A program made the position numbers and the translations under genes. Positions 26,323-37,421 of a stretch of 64,000 bases of DNA are shown one piece after another. Origin of the DNA: Saprospiraceae bacterium (GTDB lineage: Bacteria; Bacteroidota; Bacteroidia; Chitinophagales; Saprospiraceae); assembly GCA_016717655.1 (NCBI GenBank), contig JADKFC010000004.1, positions 62,001-126,000 on the forward strand, in the 5' to 3' direction. The notes under the pieces are model-generated. The model had not been told where the DNA came from. It worked only from the letters and a program-made list of their open reading frames with translations, and searched no databases. How positions within the stretch are numbered: the stretch's first letter is position 1; each line of letters opens with the position of its first letter.

Positions 26323-27096
26323 TTGGCAACACCCCAATTACAGGTAATCAGATACATCACCCCCTTGCGGGAAGGTGGCTCATTGCCGGCCCTTGTGGAA
26401 GTGAATGATGGGGAAAAATATGTGTTAAAATTTAAAGGTGCGGGTCAGGGCACCAAGGCTCTGATTGCGGAGTTTATTGGTGGCAAGCTGGCCCAAAAAC
26501 TGGGATTTTTAGTACCTGAAATCGCCTTTTGTATCTTGGATGAAGGGTTTGGCAGGACAGAGCCGGACGAGGAAATTCAGGATCTTTTAAAATCAAGTGT
26601 TGGCCTTAATCTGGGCATGAAGTTTTTACCCGGAGCCATTAGTTTTGATCCGGCAGTCAACAGCGTTCCCAATATGATTGCCTCCATGATTGTCTGGTTG
26701 GATATGTACCTTACCAATGTGGATCGCACAGCAAGAAATACCAATATGCTGATGTGGAAAAACGACTTGTGGTTGATCGATCACGGTGCGGCCTTGTACT
26801 TTCACCACAACAGATCGGCTTGGGAAACTTATATTTCCAAACCTTTTCCCATGATCAAAAACCATGTTTTGCTGAGCGGTGCCACTAAAATCAAAGAAGC
26901 AGATCAGATCATCCGCGAAGAACTTACCGAACAATTTATCGTCGAAACGTGCTCCCAAATTCCGGAAGAATGGCTCTTGTCCAGAGAAGATGATTGGTCG
27001 GCAGAAGCCGTCAAACTAATGTACACAGAATACCTGATAGAACGCTTGAAGCAGGCTCCCTCATTTGTAAATGAAATCATCGATGCTGGAAGCTAA
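26323..27096 (+). CDS. HipA-family kinase
   Basis: Stand-alone HipA-like Ser/Thr kinase domain (about 257 aa from the TTG at 26323). Visible features are the Gly-rich N-terminal part with YVLKFKGAGQGTKALIAEFI (nucleotide-binding Lys), the catalytic-loop block TNVDRTARNTNMLMW, and WLIDHGAALYF (metal-binding Asp). It is shorter than true HipA toxins (about 440 aa) and lacks the HipA N-terminal domain. It overlaps the DUF3037 gene. This HipA-DUF3037 pairing recurs in Bacteroidota and may be a kinase-partner module. Whether it acts as a toxin is not known. Confidence 0.78.
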   Translation: MATPQLQVIRYITPLREGGSLPALVEVNDGEKYVLKFKGAGQGTKALIAEFIGGKLAQKLGFLVPEIAFCILDEGFGRTEPDEEIQDLLKSSVGLNLGMKFLPGAISFDPAVNSVPNMIASMIVWLDMYLTNVDRTARNTNMLMWKNDLWLIDHGAALYFHHNRSAWETYISKPFPMIKNHVLLSGATKIKEADQIIREELTEQFIVETCSQIPEEWLLSREDDWSAEAVKLMYTEYLIERLKQAPSFVNEIIDAGS

Positions 27097-27463
27097 GGTA
27101 TATGAATACGCTGTTCTTCGTTTCGTCCCGAGGGTCGACAGAGAAGAATTTATCAATATTGGGGTGGTGTTGTTTTGCAAGGACCTCGACTACCTGGCGG
27201 TAAAAACAAAACTCGATGAAAAACGCATTAAGGCTTTGTTTGGGGAAATAGATCTCGGCGAACTCATCAGTTATGTAGCCGTGTTTCACCACATAGCCAA
27301 TGGCAATCAAAATGGCGGCCCTATCGCCCAATTAGACTTACCCTCCCGATTCCGGTGGCTTACCGCTAAAAGAAGTACCGTCCTGCAATTATCTCCCATT
27401 CACAGTGGATTGACCGACCAACCGGAAGTCACGATTATGTCTTTGCTTAAAGAATTAGTATAA
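27083..27463 (+). CDS. DUF3037 protein
   Basis: Small protein (about 126 aa) of the DUF3037 family, recognisable from the N-terminal block YEYAVLRFVPRVDREEFINI and GVVLFC. It overlaps the HipA-family gene by 14 bases when started at ATG 27083; an ATG at 27071 is also possible. Tight coupling suggests a protein partner or antagonist of the kinase. No DNA-binding motif like HipB is visible, so it is not a standard antitoxin. Confidence 0.75.
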   Translation: MLEAKVYEYAVLRFVPRVDREEFINIGVVLFCKDLDYLAVKTKLDEKRIKALFGEIDLGELISYVAVFHHIANGNQNGGPIAQLDLPSRFRWLTAKRSTVLQLSPIHSGLTDQPEVTIMSLLKELV

Positions 27464-27481
27464 AGCCAAATCTAACATCAT

Positions 27482-29007
27482 ATGAAAAAGTTAATTACAT
27501 TAGTATTATTGGCGTGTCAGCTGTCTTTGTTATCCCAAACCCCGGAACTCGTTATGGATTTTAATCCGGGCAGTGCCGATGCGGTGCCGGATTGGGGTAC
27601 CTCAGTTTTGTCCTTTCCGGATATATTCTATTTTACATTAGCAACCAAGCCAAATCAAACAGACTTATTTTGTGTTTATGGTGGGCAAATTAATTTCATT
27701 TCAACCATATGCACAGACTGTGAACCACCATCAACCCCATTATTATCTTTTGATCATCATATTTTGTTCACCGTAAAAATCAATGGCTCTATACATTTAT
27801 CGATAGCCAATGGTCTTGATGCAGCCTCACAGTTGGGTGAATTAGATGGTACAGTTCGCTACATGGTCGTAGGTAAAAACAACAAGGCCTATATTGCTAC
27901 AGGAAGCAGTTTGTATATGTTAGATGATACGGAACTTAACCTGAAAAAAATCAATACTTCCTTTTTAGATTTTGCCAGCCACGATGACAACAAAGATGAT
28001 AAAATTTTTGTCCCGTATAAAAATGGTATCGCATTCTTGACCAACAAATTTGGAAATGCTACGCTGAATTATGCCGAAGATACCATTGCCTTGTTAGGAA
28101 GCTTTGATGTCGGCTCCTCCTTCATTGACTTATATGGCTTGTGTGAAGTGGCTGGTGGCCTGGTGTTTGGTGTAGAAAATGAAGGAATGTACCACTATCA
28201 CGAAAGCACCGGCATTAAAAAACGCAGCTGCCAGAACCATTGCGATTACTGGAATTTAATGGTTCGGCAGTCCACTACCACTATGGAAATGGGTTGACAC
28301 TGTTGCACGAATTTCCACTAAAGTCTACTTCTCTGATTGATAATTATGGCTTTGTTGTGCAATCTGAAGAATTAAACCGATCAGTTATTGAGGATAATAT
28401 GATCTTACACATCGATGATTATAACAGCTTTAAAGATTTAATAATAAACTTAGATAAAAAAACAAAAACTGCTAATATAATGGGAGAGATTGAACCTTAT
28501 CCTTCCAACTTTTTTTCTCATCAGGAAAATGTACTATTTTTTGATGGCACTTCTAATGGGTTTAAGCCTTCCCTTTATCACATAAAAGATAAATTTTATA
28601 ATCTGGGTAATAATAAGTACACATTTAACTTTAGTTCAATTGATGGCCCCTCTGCCATACCTGTTGGTTTGAGTGGAAATGAATTTTACTTTTTCTCTAA
28701 TATGGATCCATCCAAGGGTAGGGAACTGTATAAAATAAATGTTGGACTGGGGTCCAATGTTAACGAAGTACAGAAAAACATTGATTTCGACTTTTCTGTG
28801 ATAAACAATAATCTAACTATTACCAGCACGGAGCAGTACAAAATTTTTGAAATTTTTGTGATGGATACTGCCGGCAAACTTTTGAATACCCATTGGGTAA
28901 ATGCCGGAGTAGCTACCGCCCTTCCTGCATATCACCAGGCAGTGGTAATTCTGGTCGTGGAAAAAGATAGCAAAAAATCATTGGCAAAAAAAATACTAAT
29001 GCCCTGA
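27482..29007 (+). CDS. ELWxxDGT-type surface protein with T9SS sorting domain (frameshifted copy)
   Basis: Exported protein of unknown role with a signal peptide (ends LLSQ), a probable beta-propeller body and a C-terminal type A sorting-like domain (about the last 75 residues, ending KKILMP). It is a paralogue of the gene at 30987-32519. Alignment by eye shows the frame breaking after GIKK at the A6 run 28217-28222. Adding one A restores GIKKTQLPEPLRLLEF, parallel to the copy's TSFKEPLRIFEL. The repaired length is 508 aa against 510 aa in the intact copy. Open frames 27482-28297 and 28240-29007 are therefore one gene. The break is probably a homopolymer error, though decay of one of two copies is possible. 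Confidence 0.8.
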
Positions 29008-29070
29008 TTTTAAGCCCTTGGTTTTTGATCCATAAAAGAGTAAAGACTTAAAAATTAACTGACAGACAAA

Positions 29071-30732
29071 GTGACCATCAAAGAAACCCTCAAAAAAGCG
29101 CCCGCCAATATCACCAAGGCGGCCTCATCATTACAAAATAATGTGAGGGAGTGTGAAGAAATTTCACGAGGTCAATTCAGTGCTTTTGTGGATGATGGAA
29201 AAGAAAGTTACGATGTGGGCATACAGCTGGATGAAAGTGGGCTTAAGCTGGATCACTACAACTGTGATTGCAGCGATAAAAATACACTATGTGCCCATGT
29301 GGTAGCGGTTTTAACCTTTATGAACCGGGGAGAAAAAAGTGCAGCCACCTCTACCACCTTAAAAAAACTAAGGAAGAAAAAATTAAGTCCTACCGAAGAG
29401 CTGTTAGACACCATAGACAATATTCAGTTGAGGACCTGGATCCTGGAAGAATTAAATTTGAATAAGGAACTGAACTTAAAGTTCTTTAATCACTTTTCCA
29501 GTCCCACCGGTAAAATATCGGCAGAAGAAATCAACAACCAGGGAGCCGCGTGTATCCAGGCTGTTATTGGCAAAAAGAAGTACATTGAGCCCGTACAGCT
29601 TAAAGCTCTGTTTGAAGTTTGGCAAAAATATTTAGATACACAAATGCCCACCATTCTGAATGAAATTGGTACTGAGCAAGGTATGCTCATGGTAGATGCC
29701 ATTTTCGGTTTCTATGGACTGATCGAAAGCAAGGTAAAAAAATCTTCCTCCCGTATTGGCACTCAATTCAATAAATTTGTAGAAAAACTGAGTGCCTACC
29801 TTCAAACCTGTGAAGCAGAAAAAGTCTTTTCATTTCTGCAGCAATTTACCCTCCGCCTCAAGCAGAATGGCAAAGGATTAAACATTGTTTTGAGTCTCAT
29901 TTATAAGACGGCTCCGGTGCTTACCAAAGACGCGCATGCCTCTTTATTAAAATTGTATTTAAACAATGTGTCAAAAAACGATTTGACTGAGCCGGAAATA
30001 ATGCAGTTACTGCTTTATGTCATCCAACATGATTTATTTACGGAATTGCACTCTGACCTTCCTTATACCTTGTTTTACAATGAGTGCAATATCTTATTTC
30101 TCAACCAACTTCAATTACTTGGGGAAACAGATAAAGTGATTTCGATGTGCGAAAAATCAATCAAAGGCAATTACCACGAAGTCTACAGCATTCCCTATTA
30201 TCAAATTTTGGTTAACCTTTATCAACAACGATCAATGCCAAATGAGGCGATGATCTATCGAAAAAAAATATTTGCGTATTCCCCCAGTTACCTTCTTTAT
30301 CAGGAAATTTACAATGATCTGACAACCAATTCCCAGAAGGAATCATTTAGAAAAGAGGTTTTAGGAAGGGGGATACGAAGAGATTCGGCAGATTATGCAC
30401 TGGTCTTGGATCTTAAGTTCGGACTTTGGGCAGAAACCGAAGATTGGGGTAAAATTTTGGATAAGTTGGTGGATTATATCTCATTGTTAAAAGCCGAACC
30501 CTATCTGAAATATCTTTTCCTGTTTGATGAAGCCCTCTTGCTCAAAAAATTGTTAATTGAAATTCATTCAAGTTATAGCTATCGCGACAATTTTGATGAC
30601 ATTCTTGAATTTTTAAAAAGATTCATTACTAAATACTATACAAAGGATCAGGTTTCACAAATGGATAAACGAAATTTCACCAGCTATTCTTCCAGAAACA
30701 TCATTAATATGATCTTAAACGAGTTTGACTAA
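29071..30732 (+). CDS. SWIM zinc-finger protein
   Basis: Protein of 553 aa with a SWIM-type zinc finger at about residues 65-85 (NCDCSDKNTLCAHVVAVL, CxC...CxH). The rest is helical and rich in Leu, Lys and Glu, resembling repeats of helical hairpins (TPR-like) without clear motifs. It starts with GTG at 29071. It has no signal peptide, so it is cytoplasmic, unlike its two exported neighbours. In many genomes SWIM proteins sit near SNF2 helicases or MoxR/VWA genes; none is here. Function is unknown; nucleic-acid or protein binding is likely. Confidence 0.7.
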   Translation: MTIKETLKKAPANITKAASSLQNNVRECEEISRGQFSAFVDDGKESYDVGIQLDESGLKLDHYNCDCSDKNTLCAHVVAVLTFMNRGEKSAATSTTLKKLRKKKLSPTEELLDTIDNIQLRTWILEELNLNKELNLKFFNHFSSPTGKISAEEINNQGAACIQAVIGKKKYIEPVQLKALFEVWQKYLDTQMPTILNEIGTEQGMLMVDAIFGFYGLIESKVKKSSSRIGTQFNKFVEKLSAYLQTCEAEKVFSFLQQFTLRLKQNGKGLNIVLSLIYKTAPVLTKDAHASLLKLYLNNVSKNDLTEPEIMQLLLYVIQHDLFTELHSDLPYTLFYNECNILFLNQLQLLGETDKVISMCEKSIKGNYHEVYSIPYYQILVNLYQQRSMPNEAMIYRKKIFAYSPSYLLYQEIYNDLTTNSQKESFRKEVLGRGIRRDSADYALVLDLKFGLWAETEDWGKILDKLVDYISLLKAEPYLKYLFLFDEALLLKKLLIEIHSSYSYRDNFDDILEFLKRFITKYYTKDQVSQMDKRNFTSYSSRNIINMILNEFD

Positions 30733-30952
30733 ATCAAGACACTTCAGAAATCTTTATCAGGGAATCCAAAATTTATTTCTATCACTTTCATCAAATTTTT
30801 ATTCCACATAAGATTAAAATACAATTTTTGATCACAAAATAGAAAGTGAAGTGTTTATACGTAATAAATATACATCTCTTTATTATAGTTAATAATGATA
30901 TCAACTGATGTGATTTTAATTTCCATATTTCAAAAATATACTTCAATATTAT

Positions 30953-30960
30953 TATCTTTG
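30953..30960 (+). promoter_or_regulatory. -7 promoter element of the intact ELWxxDGT gene
   Basis: TATCTTTG matches TAnnTTTG, 26 bases before the ATG at 30987, in an AT-rich 254-base spacer. Confidence 0.45.
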
Positions 30961-30986
30961 CTTTTTATAAATATCAAACAAATCAT

Positions 30987-32519
30987 ATGAAAAAGACAAG
31001 CCTTTACTTTATTCCCATTTTATTTATTGCTCTATTTGGCCGTGCTCAAAATCCGGTTTTTGTTAAAGATTTTAATCCCGGTGCTGCTGATGCCATCCAG
31101 TCATGGGGGACCCAATTTGTTCAGGTCAACGATAAAATTTTTGTCTCTGTCTCTACTTCAACAGATAAGACCGATCTCTACGTTATCAAAAATGAAGAGC
31201 CTGTATTTGTTAAAACAATTTGCAGTGGATGCAATCCTCCCTCCACCCTGCTCTTAAAGCACAACGATGCTGTTATTTTTACCACCAATGAAAACAATAG
31301 TGTCCAGCTTTGGATTTCTGACGGGACTGTTGAAAACACCTTGTTACTGGCAACACTTGATAGTTCACCCCAATACATGTTGGCAGGAAATAACGGTAAA
31401 GCATATATCGCAACTCAAAGTAGTTTGTATCTTTCTGATGGAAGTGCTGCCGGTACTAAAAAACTGAATGCCGATCCATTGGATTTTGCCCGTCATCTCG
31501 ACAATAATGACGACAAAATCTTTTCAGTTTTTAAGAATGGCATTGCTTTTTTAACCAATAAATTTGGGGAAGGCAAAGTTCAATATGCAGACGAACAGAT
31601 TTCGGAATTGGCGTCCTTTGATGCCGGATCTTCTTTTACTGACTTATCCGGATTATGTGAAGTAGCCGGAGGTCTTGTGTTTGCTGTTGAAGACGAAGGT
31701 GTTTACCATTATCATGAAACTACGGGTGTTAAAAAAACATCCTTCAAAGAGCCGTTGAGAATCTTTGAATTAAATGGAGCAGCGGTTCATTACCATTATG
31801 GTGACGGTTTAACCCTACTTCATGATTTTCCACTAAAATCAACTTCTTTAATCAAAAAATATGGCTTTACTGTTCAAACAGAAGAATTACCAAGGTCTGT
31901 TGTCGGTGATAAAATGGTCATATATATTGATGACTACAACAGTTTTGATAATCTTATTATTTTAATAGATAAGGTCACTAAAAAAGCAACTGTTTTAGGA
32001 GAAATAAGTCCATATCCATCCAATATGGTCTCCTACAATGAAAATATATTTTTCTTTGACGGTACATTTAATGGTTTTAGTCCTTCACTTTATCATTTGA
32101 AAGGCAATCTCGATAAAATAAACAAAGTAAAATCATTGTCTTTCAATTCTAATAGCGGTCCTTCTGTACTACCCCTGGGAATCCAAAATTCTTCCTTGTT
32201 TTTTCTTTCCAATCTGGATGCAACAAAAGGCAGAGAATTGTATAAGATCAATACCTCTATCTCCACCTCTACTAATAATTTGTCAGATGGTGTAGATTTT
32301 AGTATGATCGTCAAAAATAATGAAGTAACCATAAACACAAATACAAATTCAGGACTTTTTGACCTTATGGTATTTGACCTGTCTGGAAAACTATTATATA
32401 GTCAACTAATAAATGCCGGTATTTCGCAAAATTTACCTCAATGGAATACCAATGTAATATTAACCGCCATTGACAAAAATTCGGGAAAGATGCTGACAAA
32501 GCATGTGTTTATGCCTTAA
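30987..32519 (+). CDS. ELWxxDGT-type surface protein with T9SS sorting domain (intact copy)
   Basis: Exported protein of 510 aa. It has a signal peptide (ends FGRAQ), ELWxxDGT-like repeats (LWISDGTVENT near residue 108 and LYLSDGSAAGT near 147) that suggest a beta-propeller, and a C-terminal type A sorting-like domain (LMVFDLSGKLLYS..., ending TKHVFMP) for T9SS export and surface anchoring. It is a clear paralogue of the frameshifted gene at 27482-29007, separated by the SWIM gene, so a tandem duplication preceded or spanned the insertion of that gene. Own promoter and strong terminator. The substrate or ligand is unknown. Confidence 0.82.
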   Translation: MKKTSLYFIPILFIALFGRAQNPVFVKDFNPGAADAIQSWGTQFVQVNDKIFVSVSTSTDKTDLYVIKNEEPVFVKTICSGCNPPSTLLLKHNDAVIFTTNENNSVQLWISDGTVENTLLLATLDSSPQYMLAGNNGKAYIATQSSLYLSDGSAAGTKKLNADPLDFARHLDNNDDKIFSVFKNGIAFLTNKFGEGKVQYADEQISELASFDAGSSFTDLSGLCEVAGGLVFAVEDEGVYHYHETTGVKKTSFKEPLRIFELNGAAVHYHYGDGLTLLHDFPLKSTSLIKKYGFTVQTEELPRSVVGDKMVIYIDDYNSFDNLIILIDKVTKKATVLGEISPYPSNMVSYNENIFFFDGTFNGFSPSLYHLKGNLDKINKVKSLSFNSNSGPSVLPLGIQNSSLFFLSNLDATKGRELYKINTSISTSTNNLSDGVDFSMIVKNNEVTINTNTNSGLFDLMVFDLSGKLLYSQLINAGISQNLPQWNTNVILTAIDKNSGKMLTKHVFMP

Positions 32520-32520
32520 A

Positions 32521-32560
32521 TAAAAAGAGCGGCTGGTGTTACAGCCGCTCTTTTTATTTT
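32521..32560. terminator. Strong bidirectional terminator
   Basis: A stem of up to 15 bp (AGAGCGGCTG with CAGCCGCTCT, extended by A/T pairs) around GTGTTA, flanked by A-run and T-run, lies between convergent genes and overlaps the stop codon at 32554. Confidence 0.9.
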
Positions 32561-35500
32561 ACTAAAGTTACATCTCCAATCTTTAATTTGGATTTGCCGC
32601 TGACATCTAAGATTTTGAGTTTATACACATAAACGCCCTGCTCTGCCCTACTGCCATTGATGGTGCCGTCCCAGCCACGTAAGGCAGAAATTTCAACTGC
32701 TCTTTCGCTATAAACCAGGTTGCCCCATCTGTCATAGATTTCAAATGACTCTATTTTGGTCTTTCCTGTTTTATCCGTGGGCTTAAATACAATGTTGTTG
32801 CCTACGCCAAACACATTGGGGAAAAATACTTCATTGTCTACGAGCACCCTGATATTAAATGTGATCAAACTATCGCAGCCCTGGTCAGACAAGATATACG
32901 CACTTACTTCGTGAGGTCCATCCGGTACATAGACATATTTCAGGCAGTTGCCAAATGTATCTGTCTCCTTACAATTCTTCTGCTGCACACCCTCCCATTG
33001 GATGGTGTAGTTGCCTCCTATCGTTAATTGTGATACATCCAACTCGATCTCTTCTCCTTCCTTGACTTCAATATCTGACTGTATGTTTCCACCTGTAATG
33101 AAAGTTTCTCTTTCAATGGTGACCTCTTCCTTGTACACTATACAGCTGTCGCTGATCTGTTGTTCTATCTTGTAGATCGTTGGTGGGAGTGGCCTTATCG
33201 TAAGTTCCTTATCTATGCTGTATTTTATTCCATTGATCAGCACGTCAATGATTTCTGATGCACTGGTCTGGATGGTCAGTTCCCCTCCTGTCTCACAAAT
33301 GGCATCCTTGACTTTGGTATTAATGTTGGCTGATATAACTCCCGGCAAAAACACCAGTGTATCCGTAAGACAACCGTTAGCATCCGCTATCTCTATCAAG
33401 TGCGCTCCTGTGTTGAGGTTTGCTATTTCTGTGCCTGGCACTCCGTCCCATTTTATGATGTAATTGGGCGTACCTCCATTTATGCTGATCGTTGCCTGGC
33501 CGTCTCCTTTGTTTTCACAGCTCTCTCCTTTTACTTCTACATCCAGTTTTATCGGCTCAGGGGCTTTTATTGTTACTACCGGCGATGTTATGTTGTTGCC
33601 ATAACCATCCGTTATCGTCCATTGGTAGTCACCCGCACATAGGCCCGTTCTTATAAAGCCTGTGCCTCCATCCGACCAATCTATCATTTCACTGCCATCC
33701 TCATTTTGGATGGTGATAACTATCTCTCCTTTACAATCACTTGCACAGGCATTGTCCTGTTTGTCCCATATGGCATAGATGGTACTTTTCACGATGGTCA
33801 CCTCTGCTTCTGCTGTGCAGCCACTGCTGTCCGTTATCGTCACCTTGTGCACGCCAGGGCTCAGCGTTTTTGCTTCTTCTCCCTTTTCTCCGTTGTCCCA
33901 TTCAATCGTGTACGGGCCAGTTCCTCCGCTTACCTCTATGCTCGCACTGCCTGTTATTTTGTTGATGTCGGGTTGTACTACGTCCACGATTAAACCTGCA
34001 ATCGCCGCTGGTTCTGTGATCTCGTAATTCGTCTTGATCTCGCAGCCCTTTGCATCCACGACCGCTACTTCATAGATGCCCGCTGACAGGTCTTTGATCT
34101 CGCTTCCTGTTACCAATACTCCATTTACATAAATATTATACGGTGGACTGCCCAGCTGTGCACTTATCATTAGCTGGCCGCTGCTTTCTCCGTTGCAGGC
34201 CACATCTTCTCCACTGATCATCAGTTGGGGTCCGTCTGAATTGCTCAGCTGGATTGTATCTGCTGTCTCGCAGCCTAACTTGTCTGTTACGGTTACTTCA
34301 TAGATTCCAGGAGGTACATCTCTCAGGTCTTCTGTTGTGTTCCCATTGTTCCATTTATAATCGTAGGGGGCTATGCCGCCACTTGCTGTTATATTGATCT
34401 CACTGCCTATACTCTCTCCGCATGGCGCTTCTGTGGTTTGTGTTGCTATGCTGGTATTTGACAGTGCATTTAGCACCACCGCACTTGTTTCTGTACAGCC
34501 GTTTTCATCTCTCACCGTTAGGCTGAACGCTCCTTCATCAAGTCCGCTTATATTGGGATCCTGTCTCTGTACCATTTAATATGTACGTATACATTCCTGT
34601 ACCTCCCGTTGCGGTAAGGCTTATCTCTCCTTCTGCTTTACCTGCACAGTTTAATGCTGTGATGTCTACTTCTACTTCCAGCAAAGGTGGGTCTGTTATC
34701 AAATAGTTGTAGCTCTGTTCACAGCCATAGGTATCCGTTACCGTTACCAAATAGCTGCCCTCTTTTAAGCCCGTTATCATGCTAGAGATAGAACCCTCTG
34801 ACCAGCTATATTGATAGTTACTGCCCCCTGTTACATTTAAGGTTATGTCAGCCAGGCTGTCACTGTTACATCGGTTTGATGTGATGTCGGCACTTACCTG
34901 ATAAGGCGCCTCTGTACTTATTGTATACTCTTGCACCAGTCTGCAGCCTATTTCATCGGTCATCGTTACGCTATAAACCCCAGATCCAAGGCTGTCGATG
35001 TCTTCCTCTGTGGATCCATTGCTCCACTCATAGGTCACATAGCCATTAAAGCTGATGGGGTAAAGGTTGATATAGCCGTCTGCTACTTGCTCACAATGGG
35101 CATTGCTGGTCTCAAATGATGTCTGGATGCCTCCTTGTTGGATCACCATTACCGTGTCTTGTTTTCTGCAGCCCAGGCTGTCGGTGACCACTACCGTATA
35201 TTGGCCGGCTCCAATGTCATTGATCATGGCCGTAGTATCGCCTGTGCTCCATAGCCATTTAACGGGACCATTACTTTGCAACAGAATCGAGGTTGCCCCT
35301 CCTCCATTCGTGCATCCGGCTGACATAGTCACAATATTGGTTAGCACCGGCTTAAGCGTATCCAATTGATACTTTACGGTATCTATGCATCCTTCCTTAT
35401 CAGTGACCGTAAGAGAATATGCTCCGGGTAGTAATTTTTTGATAAGGGCTGTTGAATCACCATTGCTCCATTGGTATTGGTATGCCGGTGTTCCTCCGCT

Positions 35501-37255
35501 CACTGCAACAGAAATGAGTCCTGTTGTGTCGCCAGGACAAATGCCCGCATTGATGCTATCCAATTGAATAGTAGGAAATGCTCCAATGCTAAGATCGAGG
35601 GTATCGTGCACCGAATTGCCAATTCCATCAGTAATCGAATATACATAATTTCCGGGACAAAGGTTGCCTATCATATTGGTAATTGCAGTGGCACCTGTTT
35701 CAAGATGGGTGATGACAACTTCAACCGGATCCACTCCCCCAAAGACTTCGATAGTGATGCTTCCACTGCAGGAGGTACAGGTGGGTGATTGAAAACTAAG
35801 CTGACTTTGAAAAGGGGCTGAAATATCAAATTCGAGTAAATCCTGACACCCGTTTTCATCTGTAACAGTTATGGTGTAATGACCCGGAGTTAAATTTGTT
35901 TCATTGTAACCATTAGCTCCATTGCTCCATTCAATGGTGTAGCCAGGCGTGCCGCCTGCAATACTTATCCCTACTTCGCCGGTGTTTTGACTTCCGCCGG
36001 GTTGGATGATATAATTGATAAACACATCTAAAACCGCGGGAGAGCTTATGTCATATTCTCTTACACCAAAACAACCATAACTATCGGTAACCGTCGCTGA
36101 ATATTGTCCCGGAGCAAGGCCTTCAAGCGTGGCACCTGTTTGACCATTGTTCCAATTCACCTGGTAAGGAGCATGATTACCCGGCAACTGCAAATCTATC
36201 GAACCACTGTTATCGCCAAAACAGAGTATATGGCTAATCGATTCTTCCCAATTCAAAACATTTTCATCAATATCTACGGCATAGGGAAGACTGATGCCAC
36301 ATAAGCCGTTTGAGAGGGTCATTACTTTGTATTCTCCTTCCCCTCCGGGCGGTATTTGATAAGTAGATTCGGTTGCCCCTGCAATGGCAATGCCGTTTAA
36401 GTACCATTGATATTCGGCACCTGGTAGTTGATTTGTACTTAACTCAATGCCGGAGGCACAATCTCCTTCAGCCGATATTTCATCCACCTCCATCTGTGGA
36501 TTTCCGGGTCCAACAATCATGAAGTCATCAAAAAAATGGTAATCTGTAACGGGACTTGAACTGGTACAGTCACCTCCAAAGGCAATGGCAGCTGTGTTAA
36601 AAGGAACGGTAAATGTGCCGGAAACATAGCTCCATTCTCCGTTGTTTCCAACCACCGTCATTGTGCCAATTTGAAACCAATCAAGATTGGTATTCAGGCA
36701 GTCATCGTTCATAACAGGATAATTAATACAATCCGTTGTGCCATAAATAGCAACAACAAAAGGAGAGCCGCTCATATAACCCGTATTGCTGTGGAATCCC
36801 ACCTGCATTGAAAATTCATATTCAAAACCACCGAGTAATTCAATTGGGAGGCAGGTGCCTATGTACTCTACATATTGATTTGTAGTTATGGTGCCTACAA
36901 CCCCATCTCCTGAGGGAATAGGAAAGGGAACCAGAGGCGGATTGGGTGGTGAACTGGCCCCAATGTAATTACACAAATTAAAATAGTCAGAAGTGGCCTC
37001 GGTTGCACTGCTCATTCCCAATAAACAATCAATTCCTCCAGGAGCACTTGGTATTGTATATCGCCAAGGGCAACAGTCAAAAGTTTCAAAATCACTAAAA
37101 TAAAGGGTGCCATTGCTTTGCACACAAAAACATTCTGTGTCCCATAGATCAATTAGTCCGTCATTGTCATCGTCAACTCCATTGGTACAGTCTTCCTGGG
37201 CCTGGATTATACAAGACATCATAAGAAAACCCAGGACCAAAAGATTATTTTTCAA
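32554..37255 (-). CDS. SprB-repeat adhesin with T9SS type B (gliding-type) C-terminal domain (frameshifted)
   Basis: Very large cell-surface protein. After a signal peptide (ends IIQAQ) comes a Cys/Asp-rich segment, a carbohydrate-binding-like region to about residue 250, and then about a dozen SprB-type repeats of 80-90 residues with the pattern GG-x-PY-x-W-x-NG ... G-x-Y-x-VTVTD-x-GC. The C terminus (FPNVFGVGNNIVFKP, FEIYDRWGNLVY, GWDGTINGSRAEQGVYVYKL) is the gliding-motility-associated domain that targets proteins to T9SS. The frame breaks near 34560: deleting one C of the CC pair joins ILNGTET to DPNISGLDEG. Repaired length is 1,566 aa. It probably mediates adhesion or surface movement. 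Confidence 0.85.
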
Positions 37256-37276
37256 ATATCAAACGACTGACTCAAA

Positions 37277-37307
37277 CAAATATAATATTAAATTTGATCA
37301 GAGCCAA
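37277..37307 (-). promoter_or_regulatory. Promoter of the SprB-repeat adhesin gene
   Basis: On the minus strand, TTG (37307-37305) and TATATTTG (37284-37277) lie 20 bases apart, matching the -33/-7 pattern. The start codon follows about 20 bases after the -7 box, giving a very short leader. Confidence 0.6.
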
Positions 37308-37421
37308 TTTTTCAGAACATTATTTTGTTTTTACGATTTATTGCAAGCCAAACAGGCTTTTATGTGGCAATTAGTCGTAATGTTTATTAAAATTTAGAAA
37401 AATAAAGGCCATGGTTGTTGA

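Noticed and set aside
33706..34027. Antisense frames within the SprB adhesin
   Set aside because: They overlap a well-supported repeat protein and look like frame shadows of its repeats.
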